A stretch of 64,000 bases of DNA, taken from Lepus europaeus. Lineage: Eukaryota; Chordata; Mammalia; Lagomorpha; Leporidae. The stretch spans positions 73,795,179 through 73,859,178 of the forward strand of contig NC_084840.1 in the NCBI RefSeq assembly GCF_033115175.1. Reading direction: 5' to 3'. The notes beneath the pieces were generated by a model. The model did not search any database. It saw nothing but the letters and a program-made list of their open reading frames with translations, and was not told the origin of the DNA. Shown here one piece after another: positions 46,991 through 58,440 of this stretch (positions are counted from its first letter, which is position 1; every line of letters begins with the position of its first letter). Position numbers and translations under genes: made by a program.

Positions 46991-47839
46991 ATATTACTCA
47001 GCCTTCAAGTAGATGAAATTAATTAGCAAACATTTAAAAATGTTACAAGTAATGAGATTTTCATTACAAAAAGCAAGTTTTTTCCCATGTCCCTTAACAA
47101 AACTTAACCTCTACATATTTTTAAATGTCTATGAAAATTCTGGATCCTGATTTGCAATAGCCTAAAGAATTTTTTTAACTGAACTCTTCTAGGATCACGT
47201 CAAAATTATAAAATTAAATTCTACTGTAAAATTAAAAAGAATCTAAATTCTGTAAGGACTGGATATGCATGTGCTCACATGCCCACAGAAGAGGCTGGAA
47301 GGACACACAATCAACAGTTAACAGTTCAAGAGCTTAGAAGCTGCAATACAGCTAGTAGTATGGTTGAAGCAGGAGACTTACTTCTAACTTCAAACACTTC
47401 TGCAGTCTTTGAATTTTCCTATAAGCATGGGTTACTTCTGTGATGTATGAAAAAGAAAAAAGTAAATAAAGTAATACTCATTCTTCCTCTTACTGAACAG
47501 AGATATACATTTCAACTCTTCTATTCCTCTTAACGTTATCACCCTCTCAGTCTAAAAACACTGATCATCTTGAATTCGTACACAGGCTTTGCAATCTCAA
47601 CCCAAGGCCTTCTGGTACCCCCTTCCCTCTTTTCACTATGGCTTCAGGTATATTTTTCTCTCTTTATTCCTACTACCACTCACTATTCAATACAGTGTCA
47701 AGTTCTGCCCTCTTGAATCTCTCTTGAACCCCACTGCCAGCAATATTTTCTTGAAATACCACTGTCATCACACTATTTATTTTTCTACTTAGGAACATAC
47801 ACTGTTTCCTACCACATGTTTCCATTCTCCATCTGTTTT
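46991..47839. other. TAF3 intron 1 DNA, nothing firm
   Basis: No coding exon recognised. 47500-47840 is pyrimidine-rich and may be a decayed L2. Confidence 0.4.
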
Positions 47840-48255
47840 TTAAATCCCTCCAGAACCTGATTTCACTCTGCTGAACACCTTTCAAATAAACTAGCTACAT
47901 GTGTCAAGCTGGTCGCCTTATTGGCACTTTCTTCATCCTTAATCTTATTTGGTCACCATAATTTATGCTTCCTTGAACCCAGAATATTCTCTACCTTCAT
48001 ACAACCACACTTTGTAGCTTAACTCAAGCATCATCTTTGCTGTAAAGCAATCTACCATGGAATCCACAGCTCATAACCATCTCTCCTTTATCTTATCCCT
48101 TCTGCATTTACTCCCTATACCATGCAATAATTATGTTACAGCACTAGTCTTAAAGAATCGTTCTGAGAGATTCAGCACTTGCTTTCAGCAATGCACACAT
48201 ATTTTGTACATAATACAACTCATACAGAAACATCTGCCCCTAAATGCTTAGAGGA
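47840..48255 (+). repeat. L2 LINE fragment (old)
   Basis: ttgaacccagaatattctct and taactcaagcatcatctttg resemble the L2 3' region. Confidence 0.4.
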
Positions 48256-48594
48256 TTTTCATCTAAGGGAAATTTTAAAATTCCTTATTTGTTGAATTAA
48301 TAGTAACTTCCAATTCATGCTTTATCTTGAGAAAAAAATAATTTTTAAGGAATAAAAGCCATTGGTTGTTTTTTGCTGATATTTTCATACTCTTAATTTT
48401 GTTCAGTAATTCTAAATCTGTTACACCTAGTACAGGTCTGAGTACATAAGTGGTGCTCAAAAGACAAAAATAATTTAAAGGAGCAGAATTCAAGATAGCA
48501 TACTGGTAACATGAGGTTACAGAATCTGATTTTAAAGTCAGAATGGTATAGGGAAAAAAAAATCTAGAGATGTCTAATAAGTATACCAAAATTA

Positions 48595-48784
48595 GCTTGG
48601 GAGATCAGGAGGAGGTACCCGGCTCCTGGCTTCGGACCAGCACAGCGCCAGCCATGGCAGCCATTGGGGGAGTGAACCAACGGAAAGAAGACCTTTCTCT
48701 CTGTCTCTCTCTCACTGTCTATAACTCTCTCTCTGTCTCTCTCTCTCACTGTCTAACTCTGTCTGAAGAAAAAAAAAAAAAAAA
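48595..48784 (+). mobile_element. C-repeat SINE, 5'-truncated, duplicated CT tail
   Basis: Starts at gggagatcaggaggaggta. The tail segment ctctctgtctctctctctcactgtct is present twice in slightly different form (about 48696-48722 and 48729-48758). Confidence 0.88.
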
Positions 48785-49277
48785 GCAAACCACAACGGGA
48801 ATAATGGCCCTGAAAACTGCATTCTCACTGAAACCAAGAAAATTAACTATAGAAATCAGGTAATTAGAAGCATGGTTCACATTAAAGCATTACAATTATC
48901 CCTTAATGACTTTGGAATACCCAGTACCATGGAATGCCAGCATATATTCTGGTTCAGTGTATAAGGCTGAAAAGGTAACTATGTATCCAAGTGCTATTTT
49001 AAGTACCTAGCCATATTCTTAGGGAACTAGTAGCAAAAACATAATCTGGACTGGGCATAAAAGTAACAGTATATGCAGGGATGATGTCTGGGGGCCAGGG
49101 ATAAGAAGCAAAAGCCAGGAGTATTCTGTGGGTGGTACACTTTCAAGATCATAACAAATGCCGTTACTTTGCAGTTCCAAATTTAGAAGTATTAGTGAAA
49201 TCAGGCATTCAAAAAAATACACATTTTGGGGACTCAAAAAGTGAAGACAATAAAGAGCTATTATGGTAGCAGATTAT

Positions 49278-49560
49278 CAGCTCATTTATTGAACAACTAT
49301 TTCCCGGGTGCCTATTATATTGTGGCCCCAGACAAGTTTACAGAATACAAATATAATCCATTTGTGTCCAGGAGAGGCTGAAGAGACAAAAATAGTTTAC
49401 AAAACAAGGTGATAAACAGCATAACAGAAATATGCACAGAATTATGAGAGCAGATAACCTGAGTTCCCTAGAGCAATGGTAAGTGAATCTCAGGATGTAA
49501 GTAGAACTACTGGTAGAGCAGGGGCCCAAGGACACTCCAGGAAGCAGCATGTATACAGGA
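49278..49560 (-). repeat. L2 LINE fragment, antisense
   Basis: ctcatttattgaacaactat and gggtgcctattatattgtgg, then tagtttacaaaacaaggtga, follow the reversed L2 3' end. Confidence 0.5.
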
Positions 49561-49684
49561 AAGGATGGCTTAAAATGTTCTGGAAAAGGCAGGTAGCTCA
49601 GCATGGTAGCAGATTAGTAAGGCAGGGTGGCAGCAGATAAGAAAGATGGTAGCTCTAAGAGGCAACTGTGTGCTGTTAATAGGT

Positions 49685-49712
49685 GTTTTTTGTTTTGTTT
49701 TGTTTTGTTTTT
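49685..49712. repeat. (TTTTG)n microsatellite
   Basis: About five ttttg units. Confidence 0.85.
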
Positions 49713-50750
49713 TGCCTGTAAACAATGAATACAACTGAAATATTTTTAAGAATGACAGGAGAACTGCATTATGGACAGATTATTTTGGCAGCACGACAGA
49801 GCTGGGAATAGAATTTGGGTCCTAGGAAGTCTAGTGTATGTGTGGGTCTGTGTTTCAGTCTATGAACCTCTTTGCAAAACTGAATATCCTACGAAATACT
49901 TCATCCAGTTCTCCAGTCTGAAAAATCAACCTGAAATCTAAATGAGTGGTAGCCCCCCCTCCCTGACACACTCACAAGATGATGCGTGCCTTCTATTTAA
50001 ACATTCCAAATTATTAAACAGCACCAGCAATAGATACAACCAGACCCTCACTTAGAAATCAAAACCTCAGACCACCTGCAAGAATCTTGTCAACTGCCTC
50101 TGATCCCTCCACCACACTTGAGAAAACTACGCAAGAGGAAGTCAATGCTTAAGTGAGATGTAAGCGAAAGTTAATCGAAATTGACAGTCGGCCTCGGGGA
50201 AAATCTAAGTGGAGATGCTGTCTGTGAAACGACGATACGGGAAAAAAGAGGCAATGTCCCTAACGGAGCAGAGCTGTCAACGAGTCTGTAGTTAGGAGCT
50301 CGAGAATGGCCAGTCTTGTAAGAAACGGCCGGTAGACGGAGCGCCTGTGACAACTAGTTGTAGTAGTTTGCGGCAAGGGAGAAAAAGGACCTGGGCAGAA
50401 GAGGGTGTAGGGCATTCTGGGGATGGGTGTACCCGCAGCAAACCCGAGACAATGAGAAATGCCGAGGCACCTTTCAGAGAGGGGAGAGGTAAGAGGGTGC
50501 GGGAGCTGGGAGCGGAGACTGGGCTCCGGGCTGGTGGCGGGAAGTTAGCGGATGGGAAAGAGGCACCCAAGGGATGACTGGAGTTTCCAGCGGCAGTGGA
50601 ACCCCAGGGCTGTTGGAAGCCTAGACGATAGCCGATCTCGGGGCGGGGTGCAGAACGCAAAGCCCGGGGATGCGGAGAGAGGAACGGGGAGACTGAGGTG
50701 TCACTCGTGACTTACCGGGGCAGCCCTCCCGCACCCAGCCCGGTACTCAC

Positions 50751-50916
50751 AGAGCTCAGAGTACCGATGGCAGCCCCGGCCCAGCTGCTGCAGATAGCGC
50801 TGCAGCACGTCCGTGAGGAGGTGGCAGGCGCTGAGCTGCACCGAGTCCCAGCCCAGCGCCTGGCAGATCTGCGCCACCGAGACCCTCAACAACGACCTGG
50901 AGTAACTCTCGCACAT
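50751..50916 (-). CDS. TAF3: TAF3 coding exon 1 (TFIID subunit 3, histone-fold N-terminus)
   Basis: TAF3 is a subunit of the general transcription factor TFIID in the nucleus. Its N-terminal histone fold pairs with TAF10, and its C-terminal PHD finger (not in this window) reads H3K4me3. Reading the minus strand from the ATG at 50916-50914 gives 55 codons beginning MCESYSRSLLRVSVAQICQA, then one extra base (T). The exon ends at 50751 and is followed directly by gtgagt at 50750-50745, a strong donor. Sequence, length and phase match the mammalian TAF3 N-terminus as I know it. The amphipathic helical pattern (SLLRVSVAQICQALG, CHLLTDVLQRYLQQLG) is the first part of the histone fold. The ATG is chosen because known TAF3 proteins begin there, although the frame stays open upstream to an ATG at 51147. 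The exon lies in a CpG island. Identification by memory of the family; very confident. Confidence 0.96.
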
Positions 50917-51052
50917 CCCGGTGTGTGGACGCCACCGCAGCCCTTGCTGCCACTTCTCTCCAGCCCCGCCGCCTGACCTTAGCAGAGTTCTCGATTCATC
51001 CTTTAGGGCCCCCGCGGCGGGGAAAGCGTCCCCCAGACCCCGGGCAACCACC

Positions 51053-51097
51053 TCAAAACCCCAGCAGCAAGGAGCGCGCCAGCCTGAGAGCCGCCAT
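51053..51097 (-). CDS. Possible upstream ORF in TAF3 5' leader (14 codons)
   Basis: The ATG inside the YY1 motif (51097-51095, minus strand; context AAAATGG with A at -3 and G at +4) opens a 14-codon frame, MAALRLARSLLLGF, closed by TGA at 51055-51053. It is out of frame with TAF3 and ends 136 bases before the TAF3 ATG. If the transcript starts upstream of this point, the uORF could lower TAF3 translation by requiring reinitiation. Whether it lies in the mRNA cannot be told from the sequence. Confidence 0.4.
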   Translation of the reverse strand: MAALRLARSLLLGF

Positions 51098-51102
51098 TTT
51101 GG
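51088..51102 (-). promoter_or_regulatory. YY1-type motif near presumed TAF3 start site
   Basis: On the minus strand the sequence reads CCAAAATGGCGGCTC, a close match to the extended YY1 consensus. In many CpG-island genes this motif sits in the same orientation within the first tens of bases of the transcript. It is about 180 bases upstream of the TAF3 ATG. Occupancy is inferred only. Confidence 0.6.
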
Positions 51103-51340
51103 ACTCGCTCCGCCTCCCGCTGGACGGCCGCCGGGGAGAGGCAGCATGAGTCAAATACCGATCGCGCCGATGAGAAAGCTCCGCCCTGTAGGGGGAGCGA
51201 AGCGAGGGTCTCGATATCGATTCTCGGGTCTGAATGTCGACCGGAAGCTGGCGATGCGAGGCGCAGGTGGGAGATGTCCTCTGGGGCGGCAGGTGGCAGG
51301 GTTCCTGGGTTGGGGGCTTTCACCTGGGGGAGAAGGAAGA

Positions 51341-52529
51341 GGAAGTCGTTAGCGTTTTAGGGGCAAAGGGTTAACATTAGTACAGAGAGGTATAAGTTTG
51401 GGGAAGAGGAACTTGCTGCTCAAAACGCGGATCTGATCCTGTCTTGCCTGTGCTTATTGGCATGCTAGCTGCCGTCTACGTTAAATGAAGTCCAAGCTGT
51501 TCTGCATGTCATTCAAAGCCCCTGATACTAGGGCCGCCAAATTACTGGGGGCTCCAAAGAACTCACTAGCCGGGATCAATTAATATTGTCATACAGTTTT
51601 TTCAAAAAGAGAAATCCACTCCCACAGTTCTCATTTCATACTAACTCCAGCCCTGCTTCCAATCATGCTTAAAAAAAAAAAAAAAAAAAGCCAGGTGGGC
51701 TGTTCATGGTGGGGGTGGGGAGCGGTGGGGTGGACATTGCCAGCTACGGTGACCTGTCCAGGGAATGGGATATTCAGTTGCCTAACAGAGGCCTTAAGTA
51801 AGCGACACGAGTGGAGTACCCTGAGAACCGTTGCCTGCTCCAAAGCCTTCTGCCACTTTCAGGCAAACATTGTTGAAAAACATTGTTGAATGCTTTCAAG
51901 ATGCCAGAGATTAGGATGTTCTGATATATATCTTGATTTTTAAATGTTGGAAACACAATTTAAAAGTACTTGTTTGGAAGCAAAACTCATCCCGCTGTTA
52001 AGCTGCGCACAGCACATGGGTAGCCAGGTTGGAATGGCTGACCTACTCAGTTTGTTAGGCATGCACTGTGTGTTTACCACATCAGTTTATGAGGCAAGCA
52101 CAATAAACTGAATTTCTGAGTAGCTCTGTAGTCCTTCTATAGGGACTATTCCAGAACCTTGAACATAGTGCTCAGTTTTTTTAAAAAAAATTTGAAAACC
52201 CAATTGATGTGAAAATATGGTGCATCAGCAAAATGAGAGTCCGCAGACAAGGAGCAAGACGCTAGGCGGAAGATGTCTGTGGTGTTTACTGACGCTTTTG
52301 TCTCCAAGACTATCAGGAACCTTGCTGATACTTAAATCAATGGGAACTTGTCAGTTTTAGCCTACCTGACCGTTTTGCTGCGCGTTCATAATATTCAGCA
52401 GTTCCTTAATTTATGAACTCTGGAACCTTGGATTTCACAAATAGTTTCCACACCCATTCTGGGTGTTCCTTTTCTAAATTCACCTGTGTATGGGGATGTG
52501 GGGATTGGGTGGGGTTGGAGGGCAGTTAA
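51341..52529. other. Intergenic DNA upstream of TAF3, nothing recognised
   Basis: Leaves the CpG island. A poly-A lies at 51670-51690. No exon of a neighbouring gene recognised. Confidence 0.5.
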
Positions 52530-52811
52530 CCCATTAAACTTTTATTTTGGAACATTTCAAATCTACAAAAAAGTTGAAACAGAAAAGTTTAAATACAGGT
52601 ATACACTTTCATCTTCATTGACCCATTGTTAACTTTTTGCCATATTTATTATGTTTTTGACTGTATGGATACACACATACACACTTTTTTTTTTCTCAGA
52701 AGTTTGAAACTAAGTTGCAAACTTCATGACACTTAACCTGCAGTACTTGTGTGTGTGTGTGTGTGTGTTCCCATTAGGAGAACATTCCTCATAACCATAT
52801 GTATGACTGTA
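52530..52811 (-). mobile_element. Old L1 3' region, antisense (left piece)
   Basis: ttttattttggaacatttca, tgacccattgttaacttttt and gaaactaagttgcaaacttc match a common antisense L1 3' segment. It includes a (gt)n at about 52747-52769 and is interrupted by the LTR element at 52812, resuming near 58340. Confidence 0.65.
52747..52769. repeat. (TG)n microsatellite
   Basis: About 11 TG units. Confidence 0.9.
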
Positions 52812-53400
52812 TGTTGCAGGTTTGGTAACCAGGGAAGCCAACTGTAAGATGGAGATGAGTTTGCAGAAGTTTTATCTAGAAGTTCTTCTGAGATACCTTC
52901 TGTAGAAGGGAAGGTACAGAGGCAGGACTGCAAGGTGCTGTCAGGGTAAACTTCAGCCAATCCCACAGAGAGTGCGAGGTGGGGATACCCTTCAGAGTTA
53001 CCTTAACTTGGGGCTGGGAGGCTGGTCCTTTGTATTCCTCAGGTCACTGAGGCATGACGTCAGTCCTGGGGGAGGGGGCTCTGAGCAGTGCATTACAACA
53101 CCCCTGCGCTCCACCCATTGTTCCCTCAGATCCATTTCTTGGTGTCAGTTCAGGAAGTAGCTCCTCCATGGTTCAGGAGGGGCCTCTTCTGTGTCGAAAG
53201 AGGAAGGTCAGGAGACTAACTACAACCCCTACTTCTGCAGCCCGGCCTCAGTTGGTACTCCTCCTCTTCCTCCTTGACTGCCCATTGGATGTTTCTCTCA
53301 ACCCTCTTCTGGTCGAGTGACCTAGACCCTCCTACGCAGTGGTTCTGAGCCCCCAGTTTCCATGTCCTTTTCAGACTTTGGCCGCTGAACTAGCCTATGG
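52812..53400 (-). repeat. LTR copy, left (3' LTR)
   Basis: Aligns by eye with 57836-58335 in several blocks over its first 250 bases, at roughly 70 percent in the matched blocks. The far edge is approximate. Confidence 0.5.
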
Positions 53401-53628
53401 ACCATCAAAATCGGGCACGAGGGTACCAGGACAGAGCGCCTAGGTGCTGCACAGTCCTTGATCCCTCACTGTAATGGTAGCCTGACATTCTCCTATTAAT
53501 CAGGGTTCATTGCTCCTGCCTGTGAGGGAACTCCTCACTTTGCTGCTGTCTCCTGGCCAAAATGTCCAAGGATGGCTGATATTTTAGCAGGACCCCAAGA
53601 AGTGTTCCTGATGAAAGAAGTCCCCCCT

Positions 53629-53983
53629 GGCCGGCACCGCGGCTCACTAGGCTAATCCTCTGCCTTGCGGCGCCGGCACACCGGGTTCTAGTCCCGGTCG
53701 GGGCACCGATCCTGTCCCGGTTGCCCCTCTTCCAGGCCAGCTCTCTGCTGTGGCCAGGGAGTGCAGTGGAGGATGGCCCAAGTCCTTGGGCCCTGCACCC
53801 CATGGGAGACCAGGAGAAGCCCCTGGCTCCTGCCATCGGATCAGCGCGGTGCGCCGGCCGCAGCGCCCCAACCACGGCGGCCATTGGAGGGTGAACCAAC
53901 GGCAAAAGGAAGACCTTTCTCTCTGTCTCTCTCTCTCTCTCGCTGTCCACTCTGCCTGTCAAAAATAAAAAATAAAAAAAAAA
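53629..53983 (+). mobile_element. C-repeat SINE, young, inside the LTR element
   Basis: Head ggccggcaccgcggctcact. Perfect 14-base TSD aagaagtcccccct at 53615-53628 and 53984-53997. Confidence 0.96.
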
Positions 53984-54054
53984 AAGAAGTCCCCCCTTTT
54001 AGAAATTGGACCTACATCTGGAGAACCCAGTTTTAGGTACAGAAAGCAATTCCA

Positions 54055-54073
54055 CCCCCCCCCCGGGGGGGGG
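54055..54073. repeat. C10-G9 perfect palindrome
   Basis: Ten C followed directly by nine G inside the ERVL-type interior. Prone to polymerase and assembly error. Confidence 0.9.
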
Positions 54074-54711
54074 TCACTGGAAGTAATAGTAAATGGAGAA
54101 ACTGGTCTCTACCCCACATCATCTACCTGTTGGGAACCCAGCCTCATGGAAAGGTCGTTGACTTAAAGGGCGCACAGCACTGTGGGGGATTGCAGCCCTG
54201 GATACCATGCACCAGCGCTTCACATGCTATTCATTGCCTGCGAGCTGGTGCTTTAGCTGTGCCCACAATAAGGCCTTTCTGTTGCTCTGCCAGGCTGACA
54301 GCTTCTGCGTGGTATGGCATGTTTTAGGACCAGTGGATTTCATGGCATTGTGCCTGCTTCCCCACCCGCTCTGTAGTAAAATAGGTTCCTTGTACTGATG
54401 CAGTATGATATGGGACATCAGTGGATCCAATATCATAAACAGGAAAGACAAATCCATACCTAGAATATGTGTCCATTTCTTATCAATACAAATAGCTTTC
54501 TAGGATCAATTGCAAGCAGCCTGTTCTTGGAGAGTCCTACAGAGTTTGCCTAGGATACCATGACAAAATACTTAGCCAGAATTTATTTTCTTGCCATTGT
54601 AGAAGACGTCCAAGATCAAGGTGCTAAGTTTGGTTTCTCCAAAGGCCTCTCTTTCATTTGCATCTGACTACCTTCTTCATGTGTGTGCATAACCCCTGGT
54701 ATCTCTCTCTC

Positions 54712-55012
54712 TTTTAAGATTATTTATTTGAAAGGCAAAGTTACAGAGAGGCAGAGAGAGAGAGATCTTCCATCTGCTGGCTCACTCTCCAAATGGCCGC
54801 AGTAGTGGAGCTGGGCCAATTCAGAGCCAGTAGCTTCTGGATCTCCCACCTGGGTGCAGGGGCCCAAGCACTTGGGCCATCTTCTGTGGCTTTCCCAGGC
54901 CATGGCAGAGAGCTGGATCAGATGTGGAGGAGCCAGGTCTTGAACCGGCATCCATATGGGATACTGGCACTGCAGGTGGCGGCTTTAACCACTAGGCCAC
55001 AGCACCGGCCCC
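54712..55012 (-). mobile_element. C-repeat SINE, antisense, inside the LTR element
   Basis: aagattatttatttgaaagg to aggccacagcaccggcccc. Confidence 0.9.
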
Positions 55013-55653
55013 AATGTGCTGTCTCTTTTTATGTGGACACCAGTGGGATTAGGTCATTCACTCACCCTATGACTTCATTTCCCCTTATTGACTAATTTAA
55101 AGGCCCTATCTCCACAGCCAGTCATGTTATGAGGTAGACCTGGGGTTACAGCTTCAACATAGGCATTTTGGAGGGGAATAATTCAGTCCATCACAGAGAG
55201 TCAGTGCTGGTTGGCAAGCTGGCTAAGCTCTGACCATGGAGAACTGGTCCCCTCACTGCTCTCTTTCAGGGTCACACAGAGTGAGGCTACTTCTTGGTCC
55301 TAGTCCCTTTCTGACTTGCATGCTGAACCAGCACATCTGTGAATAAACTTGGCTTCTGTCTTTCCTGATCCTCTGACCGTAAGGAACTTCCATGCAGCTG
55401 CTGGCCCGATATGAAGCACAGGAGCTGGTGCCACATGAATGAAGGCACTGGGGTCCGACCTGCCTTCTCCTGTGGTTTGCGTCCTGTGGCCCCGTTCCTG
55501 ATACGTCCTGGAGGTACCTTTTGTTTCACGGTAGACTGCTGCTGCTAGGCTCAACATTGTCACTTGGTGGGTCCACCAGAACCCAGCACATGATGGGCAG
55601 TTCTGGTTTCATGACTACTTGTGGCATAGCAGCATGTAAGGACATATTTTCCT

Positions 55654-55966
55654 TTTTTTTTTTTTTTTGACAGGCAGAGTGGACATAGAGAAAGGTCTTC
55701 CTTTTCCGTTGGTTCACCCCACAATGGCCACTGCAGCCGGCGCGCCGTGCTGATCCAAAGCCAGGAGCCAGGTGCTTCTCCTGGTCTCCCATGCGGGTGC
55801 AGGGCCCAAGGACCTGGGCCATCCTCCACTGCTCTCCCAGGCCACAGCAGAGAGCTGGACTGGAAAAGGAGCAACTGGGACAGAATCTGGCGCCCCGACT
55901 GGGACTAGAACCCAGTGTGCCGGCGCCGCAGATGGAGGATTAGCCAAGTGAGCCACAGTGCCGGCC
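55654..55966 (-). mobile_element. C-repeat SINE, antisense, inside the LTR element
   Basis: Poly-T, gacaggcagagtggacatag to gagccacagtgccggcc. TSD aggacatattttcct/aggacatagtttcct at 55639-55653 and 55967-55981. Confidence 0.95.
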
Positions 55967-57835
55967 AGGACATAGTTTCCTAAAAGCATATCACCCTCCA
56001 CTGCATGTGCTATGACCTTTACTCCACACCCCTGGTGAGAAACACATTATGACCACCTTTTAGGGCTTGCTATAAACTCCCATGTGGAGTATTTCCCACT
56101 ATGGATGCCTACCAGGTTACCTGGCCCAGGTAGGAGGGATTCTACCACTGCCTGAGCCTGCGGCAGAAACCTTCCCTGCTCTGGGCCCCAAGTCAGAATT
56201 GACTTTTTAGGTCATCACTATGGCAGACAGCAGAATTCCCAGGTGTGGAATATTCTGCTTCCAGAATCAAAGAAGCCTAAAAAGCCTGGTGAAAAGCCTA
56301 CGGAAGCCTGGTGTTTCCTTCTTCCTGGTGGAAATTGCAAGGGACAATCATGTACTTTCCTATTGTTTTTGCAGAAATTGCCAGCATGTCCCAGACCCTA
56401 AACGTCTACACAAATGATGGACCTCTGGAGCACCTGTATCTTACCATCACCCTTAAGCTAAGGTATTAACCACTTCTTACTTTTCCATTATGATTAGCAT
56501 GATAATGTCAGCACATAGCCCTGTGTGATGTTTTGTGAGTCACTCAGCCAGTCCAAATCTCATGAGACTGTATGTGACAAAGGGTGGGAGAATTAACATA
56601 GCTCAAAATGTATACTTTTAACTGTCCCAAGTGACTTTAAATTAATTCTGCTCCTTTCTATTTGGGGTGGAAAAGCTCACTTTCACCAAGCAATGGACAC
56701 ATTGCAAGTGCCTGAGACAGGGCTTGTCTGTCTTGGTAAAGATGCCACATCTGGCATAGCAGCTGCACCCAGACTACCCCTTGGCTGAGTTTACAGTAGT
56801 TCGCTCTTGTCCCTCAGGACGCATCTGATACTTGCAGGAGCCAGATGTCAAATGAAGTGGAGAAATAACGGGACCACTGCCCCAGCATACTTTTGGTCTT
56901 GAAGCATGCCAGTGATTTCTGCCCCTGCTCCCAGCTGCAGGGACACTTTCAAAGGTGTGTGCTCTGCTTTCCCACTCCCGCAGGCCAAGGAACCAACATA
57001 GGGGTTGTGCCAACATCCCAGTATGTCGATTCCAGTGAAACATTCAGGAATCATGGAATTGATCACTCAGTGGATCCATAAACCCAGAGACCCAGTGTGC
57101 ACTGGGCCAAGGCCAAGACCCCAAGTAGCAGTTGGCCTCATATGTCCTCCCTCTAATAGGTGGCCCTGGTTTCATTTTCAACTTAGGCCCCGTTGCGTTC
57201 AGTAGTTTCCAAACTGTGAGTATTGCCTTTTGCTAATGGATGGTTACCTGAATTAATGGCTGTGGATTCCTTGGTGGAAGGGTGGGGTCATCATCCATTG
57301 ATGTTACAACATTCTTCCTCCTCTTAGCCTCTCCTTCAGTCAAGAGTTTCAGGGCTCATGACTGGTTATTGAGCTGTTACCCGAATTATTTTGATTGTAC
57401 AGATTGAACAGCTCACATGGTCACTGCTCATCTATTTCACCCAGGAGGTCTTTGCTCTATGAACCATCTTCATAATTGGACAAGCAAGCCCACCTCTCTG
57501 ATTTCCCACCCCCCACTTGTGGTAATTGCATTCACCTGGCTTCTGACTCCTAAGCACTGCCACCTGGCCTCTGTTGTTTGCCAGCCCTGGAATATCCTAC
57601 ACACTGATACATCCTGCCAGCTTGTTTCCACTGTTAGAACGCCCCAGTTCACCAACTGGGGAAAGTTTCACAACTTGCACATTTAGGAACTGCTACCTCG
57701 TGCCAAGCACCACCTATGTGATCCATCTGCTACCAGCACACCAGGAGGGAGATCCGGCTCCAGAATCCCATCTTGGTCTTTGCTCTCCCAGGCCCCTCTA
57801 TACCGAACTGACCCACGCTAGACTCCCGCAGAAGG

Positions 57836-58335
57836 CAATCTCTGAGGTGGAGATCAGCGTGCAGAGGTATGCCCTTGGGATTACCACCCGGGGCCAAGGA
57901 GCGGAAGGGCAGGGCAGGAAGCAGGCCTGGGGGAGGAAAATGTTAGAGGAGGAGAGGGAAGGGGAAGGTAGGAAGGGGAGAGGAGAGAAATGGGGAATGA
58001 AGGGAAAGGAACAGCTGGGGTAAGCTGACAACGGGTTACATATCATATTCAAGAAAGGCCTCAGCCAACCCCCGGAGAGCTGTAACTCGGGATGGCCCTT
58101 GCCACTTGTCTTGCGTCAGGCAGGCGGACTTGGCCTTTATGGTCTCATTGATCAGGTATTTGATGTCTGCTGCCACAGGAGATGGCCACAACTTTGGGCA
58201 AGATGATTTCTAGTAGAGTTAATTCCAAAGAAGGTTGACAACTAAGGGCTGTGTGCTGACAGGATTCCCAATAGCCAGCGGAACAAGTCCTTCAGTCCTG
58301 AAGGAGGATCCAATGAAACATCACAACTTCCACTA
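57836..58335 (-). repeat. LTR copy, right (5' LTR)
   Basis: Carries an extra purine-rich tract (about 57925-58020, aggagagggaaggggaaggt) not present at the same length in the left copy. Confidence 0.5.
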
Positions 58336-58440
58336 CGGCGTAATTCCACGATCACATTCAAATTTAAGATCAATATAGTAATATCCAGGACGAAGCACAC
58401 TTGCAGGTTTTGCCCTTGTGCCCAAATGCATGTTATACCT

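Larger units (their letters stand above)
44778..50750 (-). other. TAF3: TAF3 intron 1 (5973 bp)
   Basis: A phase-1 intron bounded by gtgagt (donor side, 50750) and ttgtttcag (acceptor side, 44778). Its first roughly 600 bases belong to the CpG island and include a GC box on the plus strand at 50640-50648. The rest carries several C-repeat SINEs, a poly-purine/pyrimidine tract and L2-like fossils. No alternative coding exon was recognised. Confidence 0.93.
50150..51340. promoter_or_regulatory. TAF3: CpG-island promoter of TAF3
   Basis: GC- and CpG-rich block in otherwise AT-rich DNA, covering TAF3 exon 1 and both flanks. No TATA box is visible upstream of the start codon, which is typical of a housekeeping CpG-island promoter. 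Motifs seen by eye: YY1-type AAAATGGCGG (minus strand, 51091-51100), ETS-type CCGGAAG at 51241-51247, AP-1-type TGAGTCA at 51148-51154, and a GC box GGGGCGGGG at 50640-50648. The transcription start is not determined. It is inferred to lie at or just upstream of the YY1 motif. Confidence 0.8.
52812..58335 (-). mobile_element. Degraded ERVL-type LTR element
   Basis: Two related end segments in the same orientation flank about 4 kb of internal sequence (SINEs excluded). Left: gatggagatgagtttgcaga (52848) and cttcagccaatcccacagag. Right: ggtggagatcagcgtgcaga (about 57848) and cctcagccaacccccggaga. The left outer edge, reversed, ends ...aaacctgcaaca, like ERVL/MLT2-class LTR ends, which sets the minus orientation. 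The interior has no long intact frame and is broken by stops, three SINEs and a C/G palindrome, so it is a dead remnant. Class assigned from LTR likeness only. An alternative is two solo LTR-like copies with unrelated DNA between. Confidence 0.55.

Noticed and set aside
47589..47885. Overlapping 60-70 codon frames in intron 1 as a possible alternative TAF3 exon
   Set aside because: No paired splice sites in phase were found, and the sequence is pyrimidine-rich, old repeat-like DNA.
50701..50750. Continuation of the exon 1 frame past 50751
   Set aside because: Follows a strong gtgagt donor; the exon 2 junction restores the known TAF3 sequence, so this is intron.
50921..51352. 143-codon plus-strand open frame in the CpG island
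   Set aside because: GC-rich sequence antisense to the TAF3 leader gives long chance frames. No recognised domain and no evidence of a divergent coding gene.
57574..58023. 149-codon plus-strand open frame
   Set aside because: Runs from the interior into the right LTR of the minus-strand LTR element, ending in a purine-rich tract translated as Glu/Gly/Lys repeats.
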